Assembly (NCBI GenBank): GCA_019348265.1
Contig: JAHWJV010000228.1
Location: forward strand, 1 to 6,130
Source of the DNA: Gemmatimonadota bacterium
GTDB taxonomy: Bacteria > Gemmatimonadota > Gemmatimonadetes > Longimicrobiales > Longimicrobiaceae
Length of the DNA: 6,130 nt
Reading direction: 5' to 3'
A model generated the notes under the pieces. That model ran no database searches. It was not told where the DNA came from and saw only the letters and a program-made list of their open reading frames with translations. Positions 1-4,766 of this stretch are shown here, piece by piece. Within the stretch, counting starts at the first letter, position 1; the number at the start of each line of letters is the position of its first letter. The translations under genes and the position numbers were made by a program.

Positions 1-78
1 GCGCAGCCCGTCGAGGAAGTCCTCGGCCAGGACGCGGTCGATGCGCCGGTTGCCCCGGGCGGTGCCCTCGACGCTCAC
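1..78 (-). CDS. RsiG-like anti-sigma factor, N-terminal 26 residues only
   Basis: Reading the minus strand from a GTG at 78-76 gives 26 codons that leave the window at base 1. An AGGAG ribosome binding site lies at 90-86, seven bases before the start. The peptide contains RRIDRVLAEDFLDGL, which resembles the opening of the actinobacterial RsiG / 'aerial mycelium formation protein' family. In Streptomyces, RsiG binds the sigma factor WhiG together with cyclic-di-GMP and holds it inactive. Only the lead-in is present; the helical sigma-binding and c-di-GMP-binding region would lie outside the window. The gene is divergent from the DUF4388 gene start at 266, and both look actinobacterial, so they may be true neighbours. 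Too short for the ORF cut-off used. The family call rests on one short conserved stretch, so it is moderate; the presence of a coding start here is more certain. Confidence 0.55.
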   Translation of the reverse strand, partial: MSVEGTARGNRRIDRVLAEDFLDGLR

Positions 79-175
79 GTCGCTGCTCCTTCTGCTGATC
101 TGCTGGACGGCCTGCACCCATCGTGGCAGATGCCGCGAGCGGGTGGAGTCGCTCTCATCACCTTGACCCGTACGG

Positions 176-204
176 CTCAACGTCAGGGGCGTTGCTGCCG
201 ATGG
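176..204 (+). promoter_or_regulatory. Candidate WhiG/FliA-type promoter for the DUF4388 gene
   Basis: The 187-base gap between the divergent starts (79-265) holds CTCAA at 176-180 and GCCGATGG at 197-204, 16 bases apart. The sigma-28/WhiG class consensus is roughly TAAA, 15-16 bases, GCCGATAA; actinobacterial members also accept a CTCA-type -35. The match is 3 of 4 bases in TCAA and 6 of 8 in the -10 box. Transcription would begin near 212, leaving a leader of about 55 bases before the GTG at 266. The adjacent RsiG-like gene encodes the expected inhibitor of this sigma class, which makes the reading attractive. No good sigma-70 pair was seen for either direction. Pattern match by eye only. 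Confidence 0.35.
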
Positions 205-265
205 TCGTCAGGTGCGGCGCCGAACCGGCGGACCGCGCTCCCCGAGCGGTGAACGGAGGCGGAAC

Positions 266-415
266 GTGCTCAAGGGCGACCTGGCCTCCACGCCTCTCCC
301 GCAGGTGCTCCGCCAGCTCGCCGACGGGGCGGCCACCGGCTGCCTCAACATCCTCGACGGCGCCGGCGAGTCGGCGAAGGTCTACCTGCGCGGCGGCCGC
401 GTCGACGCCGTCGAG
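266..415 (+). other. DUF4388 (PATAN-type) domain start, foreign fragment
   Basis: The first 48 or so residues read LKGDLASTPLPQVLRQLA, then TGCL, then VYLRGGRVDAV. This is the opening of DUF4388 domains, where a conserved 'G-x-L...L-x-x-L' helix is followed by a strand ending in 'v-y-f-r-G-G-x-i-x-A'. DUF4388 proteins are common in actinobacteria and other phyla and are linked to regulatory or motility-type functions, but this one's role is unknown. The domain should continue for roughly 50 more residues; instead the frame switches to MutL near residue 48-55. The GTG start with GGAGG six bases upstream is convincing as the native start of the DUF4388 gene, not of mutL. The divergent RsiG-like gene supports an actinobacterial source. 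Confidence 0.65.
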
Positions 416-1765
416 GGGTGTGCGCGCCGCGTAGGCACGACGGTCACGGTTCGGAGCCTGTTCTTCAACGTCCCCGCACGCGCCAAGTTCCTGCGCTCGG
501 CCGCGAGCGAGGCGCGGGCGGTGAGCGAGGTGGCGACGACGCTGGCGCTGGCCCACCCGGAGGTGGCCTTTCGGCTGGAGTCGAACGGTCGAGACCTGAT
601 CGATGTCGCCGGGGCGCCGGAGGTTCGTTCCCGAATCGGCGCCCTCTGGGGTGAGGCGCTCGCTGGAGAGCTCATTCCGGTCACCCACACCATCGGCGGC
701 GCCAGCGTCAGCGGCTGGATCGAGCGGCCGCACAGCGCGACCGCCGCCGGGCGGCGAACGTACCTCTTCGTGAACGGACGCGCTTTCTCGGACCGGCATC
801 TGGTTCGAGCGGCCGATCGTGGGTACCAGACCACGCTACCTCCCGGCGTCCGCCCGTCACTCTTCCTATTTCTCGACCTGGCCGAGGGCGAGGTAGACGT
901 GAACGTGCACCCCACCAAGGCTGAGGTTCGCTTCCGCGATGGCATCGGGATCGAGCGGCTGGTGGAGGAGGGCGTTCGCCTCGCGCTCGCCCCGCTGCAG
1001 AGCGCCGCCACGCTGGGTGCGCGGTCGCTGCCGCACCTGGCGGCTGACTACCCCGCGTCGGCGCCCGAGCGCTCGGTCGAGGTGTTCCCCGCCGTCGCGA
1101 CGGAGACGACGGACCAGATGAGCCTCTTCGTCGCCGGGTCGCGTGGCGAGCCGCGCGGGCCCGAAGAGGACAGCGACGGTGCGCGCGTGCAGCCCGCCAT
1201 GTGGCAGGTGCACAACACGTACATCTTCGCGGAAACGCGGAGCGGCCTCATCATCGTCGATCAGCACTCGGCGCACGAGCGTGTCCTTTACGAGGACCTG
1301 ATGCGCAGCTACGACTCGGCGCCGCCCGCATCTCAGCGACTCCTCTTCCCCATCACCCTGCGGCTCTCTCCCGCGGAGTGCTCCGTGATCGAGCAGCTCG
1401 CGGGCCTCTTCGCCCGGATGGGCTTCGAGATCGAGCCATTCGGCGGCCGATCCGTCATCGTGCAGGCGGTTCCGGTGCCACATGCGTATTTCGACGCGGA
1501 CCGTTGCCTCCGTGAGATGATCGCAGAGTTGACCGACGGATCGCCGCTCGTCGACAGCGCCCGGAACCAGCACCAGCGCGTCGCGCTCTCCTTCGCGTGC
1601 AAGGCCGCGATCAAGGCCGGCCAGCGACTGTCGCAGCAGGAGATGACGGAGCTCTTCGACCGGCTCTTCGCGACGGAGCTGCCCTATCACGATATCCACG
1701 GCCGGCCCACCATCGTGGATCTGTCGCTCGCCGAGCTGCACAACCGCTTCCGGAGAGGCGCTTGA
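266..1765 (+). CDS. mutL: MutL lacking its ATPase domain, artificially headed by a DUF4388 start
   Basis: The open frame codes for 499 residues from GTG 266, preceded by GGAGG at 255-259. Residues 1 to about 48 are not MutL (see the DUF4388 entry). From about residue 50 the protein is MutL: VGTT at 56-59 and FFNVPARAKFL at 66-76 match the end of the GHKL ATPase domain, and VDVNVHPTK at 210-218 is the MutL/Mlh signature loop. A variable linker (about 245-308) follows, then the dimerisation and endonuclease domain with DQHSAHERVLYE at 332-343 and ACKAAIKAG at 444-452. MutL couples MutS mismatch recognition to strand nicking. The first roughly 135 residues of a normal MutL are missing, including the ATP-binding Asn/Glu, DNG and GFRGEAL motifs, so this product could not bind ATP. 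Truncation by a chimeric join is the likely cause. The MutL identity is secure; the start at 266 belongs to another gene. Confidence 0.9.
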   Translation: MLKGDLASTPLPQVLRQLADGAATGCLNILDGAGESAKVYLRGGRVDAVEGCARRVGTTVTVRSLFFNVPARAKFLRSAASEARAVSEVATTLALAHPEVAFRLESNGRDLIDVAGAPEVRSRIGALWGEALAGELIPVTHTIGGASVSGWIERPHSATAAGRRTYLFVNGRAFSDRHLVRAADRGYQTTLPPGVRPSLFLFLDLAEGEVDVNVHPTKAEVRFRDGIGIERLVEEGVRLALAPLQSAATLGARSLPHLAADYPASAPERSVEVFPAVATETTDQMSLFVAGSRGEPRGPEEDSDGARVQPAMWQVHNTYIFAETRSGLIIVDQHSAHERVLYEDLMRSYDSAPPASQRLLFPITLRLSPAECSVIEQLAGLFARMGFEIEPFGGRSVIVQAVPVPHAYFDADRCLREMIAELTDGSPLVDSARNQHQRVALSFACKAAIKAGQRLSQQEMTELFDRLFATELPYHDIHGRPTIVDLSLAELHNRFRRGA

Positions 1766-2724
1766 GCCGACGGCCGCCCCTGGCGATCGTAGGGCCGACC
1801 GCCTCCGGGAAGTCGGCCGTGGCGCTCGACCTCGCACGACGGCTGGGTGGGGAGATCGTCTCTATGGACTCCCGACAGGTTTACCGCGGGATGGACATCG
1901 GAACCGCCAAAGCGTCGCCGGCCGAGCGGGCGGAGATTCCACACCACGGGCTGGATCTCGTCGATCCCGATGAGCGATTCAGCGCCGGCGCGTTCGGACG
2001 GCAGGCGCGGGAATGGATCGCGGAGATCGAGTCCGGCGGACGGGTCCCGATCGTCGCGGGAGGAACCGGTTTCTTTCTCCGAAGTCTCACGCATCCTATC
2101 TTCTCCGAGCCGCCGCTCGACCCTGCGCGCCGCGAGGCTCTCCGCTGCTGGCTCACGAGGCTCGACGACGACACGCTGCACGCCTGGCTGACGCGGCTCG
2201 ACCCGGCGGCCGGCGTGCGCTTTCGCTCCTGGGGCGGGCGGCAGCGGCTCATGCGAGGGATCGAGGTCGCGCTGCTGAGCGGGCGGACCCTCGCATGGTG
2301 GCAGAGTGAAAGGCCTGCCGAGGCGCCGCCCGTCACGGTGGCGGCGTTCGTGCTGGATCCGCCTCGGGAGCTGCTCTACCGCTCGATCGACGAGCGAGTC
2401 GGGGCCATGGCGGCTGCGGGGCTGCTCGAAGAGGTGGAGACCCTCTTGCGACGCGGGTACGACGAACGCGCTCCGGGGATGAACGCGACGGGATACATCG
2501 AGCTGATCCCGGTCGTGCGGGGGAACGCAGTGCTGGACGAGGCGCTGGAGCTGGTGCGGAGGCGTACCCGCGCCTACGCGCGCCGCCAGCTGACCTGGTT
2601 CCGCCATCAGCTTCCGAGCGGCGCGTTGTGGCTGGACTCGGCGCGGCCGCGCGAGGAGCTCGTCGCGGAGATCGAGCGGGCTTACCTGGAAACGGCGATG
2701 AAGGAACCCGAGGTGGGGAGCTGA
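1762..2724 (+). CDS. miaA: tRNA dimethylallyltransferase MiaA
   Basis: MiaA transfers the dimethylallyl group of DMAPP to N6 of A37 in tRNAs that read codons beginning with U, the first step to the (ms2)i6A modification that steadies codon-anticodon pairing. The 320-residue product shows the P-loop GPTASGKS at 11-18, the DMAPP/tRNA-binding stretch DSRQVYRG at 36-43 followed by DIGTAK, PHHGLDLVDP at 60-69, AGGTGFF at 99-105, RQRLMRGIEVALLSGR at 160-175, ATGYIEL at 242-248 and the C-terminal RRQLTWFR at 274-281. Length matches the family (about 300-320). The start chosen is TTG 1762, which overlaps the mutL stop (TTGA) and has GGAGAGG at 1752-1758; no ATG or GTG gives a complete P-loop fold start as well. 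This implies translational coupling to mutL, a common bacterial neighbour. Complete and intact. Confidence 0.93.
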   Translation: MSRRPPLAIVGPTASGKSAVALDLARRLGGEIVSMDSRQVYRGMDIGTAKASPAERAEIPHHGLDLVDPDERFSAGAFGRQAREWIAEIESGGRVPIVAGGTGFFLRSLTHPIFSEPPLDPARREALRCWLTRLDDDTLHAWLTRLDPAAGVRFRSWGGRQRLMRGIEVALLSGRTLAWWQSERPAEAPPVTVAAFVLDPPRELLYRSIDERVGAMAAAGLLEEVETLLRRGYDERAPGMNATGYIELIPVVRGNAVLDEALELVRRRTRAYARRQLTWFRHQLPSGALWLDSARPREELVAEIERAYLETAMKEPEVGS

Positions 2725-2729
2725 CGACG

Positions 2730-3893
2730 ATGAAGATCGGTATCACCTGCTACCCGACCTACGGCGGGTCCGGGGCCATCGCCACCGAGCTCGGGATGGA
2801 GCTCGCCCGGCGCGGGCACCAGGTCCACTTCATCTCCTACGCCCAGCCTTTCCGGCTGCCGCACTTCCTGGAACGGGTTTACTTCCACGAGGTGGAGGTC
2901 GCCCGGTACCCGCTCTTCGAGTACGCGCCGTACGACCTCGCGCTCGCCGCCATGATGCACGAGGTGACGCTCCGCGAGAGTCTCGACCTGCTCCACGTGC
3001 ACTACGCCAGCCCGCACGCCACGAGCGCGTGGATCGCGCGCGAGATGCTAGGCGAGAACACGCCGCTGAAGATCATAACCACCCTACACGGGACCGACAT
3101 CACACTGGTCGGACAGGAGCGGTCCTTCTTGGAGATCACTCGCTTCTCGATCAAGCAGTCCGACGGCCTCACCGCCGTATCGGAGTATCTCCGCGACGAG
3201 ACGGTGGAGCACTTCGGGGTGTCCCCGGAACGGATCGCCGTGATCCCCAACTTCGTCGACCCGACCCTCTACGACCGCGGGCGCTATCCCTGTCGGAAGG
3301 GAGCACTCACGAACACGGGGGAGAAGCTGGGGATGCACATCTCCAACTTCCGGCCCGTCAAGCGGGTTCGCGACGTGGTGCGAATCTTCCGAAAGATCGT
3401 GCGCGAAGTGCCGGCGCGGCTCGTGTTCGTCGGGGACGGGCCAGACCGCTCGGAGGCCGCTCACGAGGCGAGCGCCCTCGGCATCGCGGACCGGGTGCTG
3501 TTCCTGGGCAAACAGGACTCCGTCGCGGAGCTTCTCGCGTGCGCGGACCTGTTCCTGCTTCCGTCGGAGTCCGAGTCGTTCGGGCTCTCCGCGCTGGAAG
3601 CCATGGCATCTGGAGTTCCCGTCGTGGCTTCCCGCACCGGGGGGCTCCCCTCGGTCGTCGACCACGGAGTGTCGGGATTCCTCGCCGAGATCGGCGACCT
3701 CGAAGCGATGGCCGAGGCCGGCGCGACGGTGCTCCAGGATCCCGGGAAGTGGAAGCGGACGAGTGAGGCGGCACGAGCCGTCGCGGTCGAGCGGTTCGGC
3801 GTAAATCGCGTCGTCCCGCAGTACGAGGCCTACTACAACCAGATACTCGTCGGCTCGTCCGAGACGGCAGCGCGGGCGGCGGCGGCTGTGTGA
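2730..3893 (+). CDS. bshA: N-acetyl-alpha-D-glucosaminyl L-malate synthase BshA
   Basis: BshA joins GlcNAc from UDP-GlcNAc to L-malate, the first step of bacillithiol synthesis in the cytoplasm. The 387-residue protein is a GT-B glycosyltransferase of family GT4. The N-terminal domain has the glycine loop YGGSGAIATELG at 11-22 and HGTDITLVG at 120-128. The linker has SNFRPVKRV at 205-213, typical of BshA. The C-terminal domain has GDGPD at 235-239 and the nucleotide-sugar EX7E motif as ESFGLSALE at 282-290, followed by GVPVVA and GGLP. The ATG at 2730 lies nine bases after GGGGAG (2715-2720) and five bases after the miaA stop. The MKIGITCYPTYGGSG start is characteristic of BshA and separates it from general GT4 enzymes. 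The deacetylase BshB and cysteine ligase BshC are not in the window. The C-terminal tail is Ala-rich and probably unstructured. Confidence 0.9.
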   Translation: MKIGITCYPTYGGSGAIATELGMELARRGHQVHFISYAQPFRLPHFLERVYFHEVEVARYPLFEYAPYDLALAAMMHEVTLRESLDLLHVHYASPHATSAWIAREMLGENTPLKIITTLHGTDITLVGQERSFLEITRFSIKQSDGLTAVSEYLRDETVEHFGVSPERIAVIPNFVDPTLYDRGRYPCRKGALTNTGEKLGMHISNFRPVKRVRDVVRIFRKIVREVPARLVFVGDGPDRSEAAHEASALGIADRVLFLGKQDSVAELLACADLFLLPSESESFGLSALEAMASGVPVVASRTGGLPSVVDHGVSGFLAEIGDLEAMAEAGATVLQDPGKWKRTSEAARAVAVERFGVNRVVPQYEAYYNQILVGSSETAARAAAAV

Positions 3894-3944
3894 CATGGGG
3901 ATTATGAAATCGAGGCGGAGGGTAGTTACAGGGCGGCGGGCGGA

Positions 3945-4766
3945 ATGAACGACGTGATGCTCTACTGGAAGGCGGTGATCCTCGGCCTGGTCGAAGGGGC
4001 GACCGAATTCATTCCGGTCTCATCGACCGGGCACCTCATCCTTGCGGGCGAGTGGCTGAACTGGACGGACACCCGCGCGGATACGTTCATCATCTTCGTC
4101 CAGCTACCTGCGATTCTCGCAGTCGTCTGGATGTACCGAAAGAAGATCTGGGAGGTGACCCGAACGTTGCGGTCGCGCATGGAGAGCCGCCGGCTGGCTC
4201 TCAACATCGTCATCGCGACCATCCCCGCGGTCGCCATCGGTCTGCCGACGGACAAGTGGGTCGAAGCCCACATGTACGGCGTCCTCCCCGTCGCGGCCGC
4301 GCTGGTGCTCGGCGGGATCGCGATCCTGCTCATCGAGCGGCGTGAGCACCCGGGCCATGTCAAGCTGGTGGACGACATCCCCCTCCGGCTCGCGATCGGG
4401 ATCGGGTGCTTCCAGGTGCTGGCGATGATCTTCCCGGGGGTCTCTCGTTCGGGTGCGACGATCATGGGAGGCCTCCTGCTCGGCCTTTCGCGGCTCGCGG
4501 CGACTGAGTTCTCCTTCTTCCTGGCCATCCCGGCCATGTTCGGCGCAACGGCGGTCAAACTCTGGGACGCCCGCGAGACGCTGAGTGCGTCCGATCTACC
4601 GATCTTCGCCGTGGGAGCGGTGGTGTCGTTCGCCTCGGCCCTGATCGTCATCCGCGGTCTTCTCAAGTTCGTCTCCAGCAACACCTTCGTCCCCTTCGCC
4701 TGGTACCGGATCGCGCTCGGCGCTATCCTCATCGCCGTCTACTGGGACACGATATGGACGGGGTGA
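3945..4766 (+). CDS. uppP: Undecaprenyl-diphosphatase UppP (BacA)
   Basis: UppP removes a phosphate from undecaprenyl diphosphate, renewing the lipid carrier for peptidoglycan and other wall polymers; overexpression gives bacitracin resistance in known cases. The 273-residue protein is a polytopic inner-membrane enzyme with about seven or eight hydrophobic segments. The two catalytic motifs are present: EGATEFIPVSSTGH at 17-30 (Glu17, Glu21, Ser27, His30 in the same positions as in E. coli BacA) and PGVSRSGAT at 164-172 with the catalytic Arg. ATG 3945 is used; an alternative in-frame ATG lies at 3957. The ribosome binding site is only a weak GGCGG run, so translation may depend on coupling. 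The gap from bshA is 51 bases and holds a possible 17-codon ORF (see findings). The end overlaps the start of nadC. Complete and normal. Confidence 0.94.
   Translation: MNDVMLYWKAVILGLVEGATEFIPVSSTGHLILAGEWLNWTDTRADTFIIFVQLPAILAVVWMYRKKIWEVTRTLRSRMESRRLALNIVIATIPAVAIGLPTDKWVEAHMYGVLPVAAALVLGGIAILLIERREHPGHVKLVDDIPLRLAIGIGCFQVLAMIFPGVSRSGATIMGGLLLGLSRLAATEFSFFLAIPAMFGATAVKLWDARETLSASDLPIFAVGAVVSFASALIVIRGLLKFVSSNTFVPFAWYRIALGAILIAVYWDTIWTG

Noticed and set aside
163..168. TTGACC as a sigma-70 -35 box in the divergent gap
   Set aside because: No TATAAT-like -10 lies 16-18 bases downstream; that position is GGGGCG.
123..434. Plus-strand 103-codon frame across the left gap and the DUF4388 start
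   Set aside because: It overlaps the better supported DUF4388 frame, has no clear ribosome binding site, and its translation is low-complexity Arg/Ser/Ala.
158..799. Long minus-strand open frames opposite mutL, miaA, bshA and the right end (also 866-1837, 1687-2607, 3084-3896 and 5119-6006)
   Set aside because: They lie opposite well-identified genes, have Arg/Pro/Ser/Ala-rich translations with no recognisable domain, and follow from strong GC bias at third codon positions.
266..1765. A genuine DUF4388-MutL fusion with a new regulatory role
   Set aside because: Both domains are broken in mid-fold, MutL lacks all ATP-binding motifs, and three further breaks of the same kind occur at the other end of the window. 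An artefact explains all four together.
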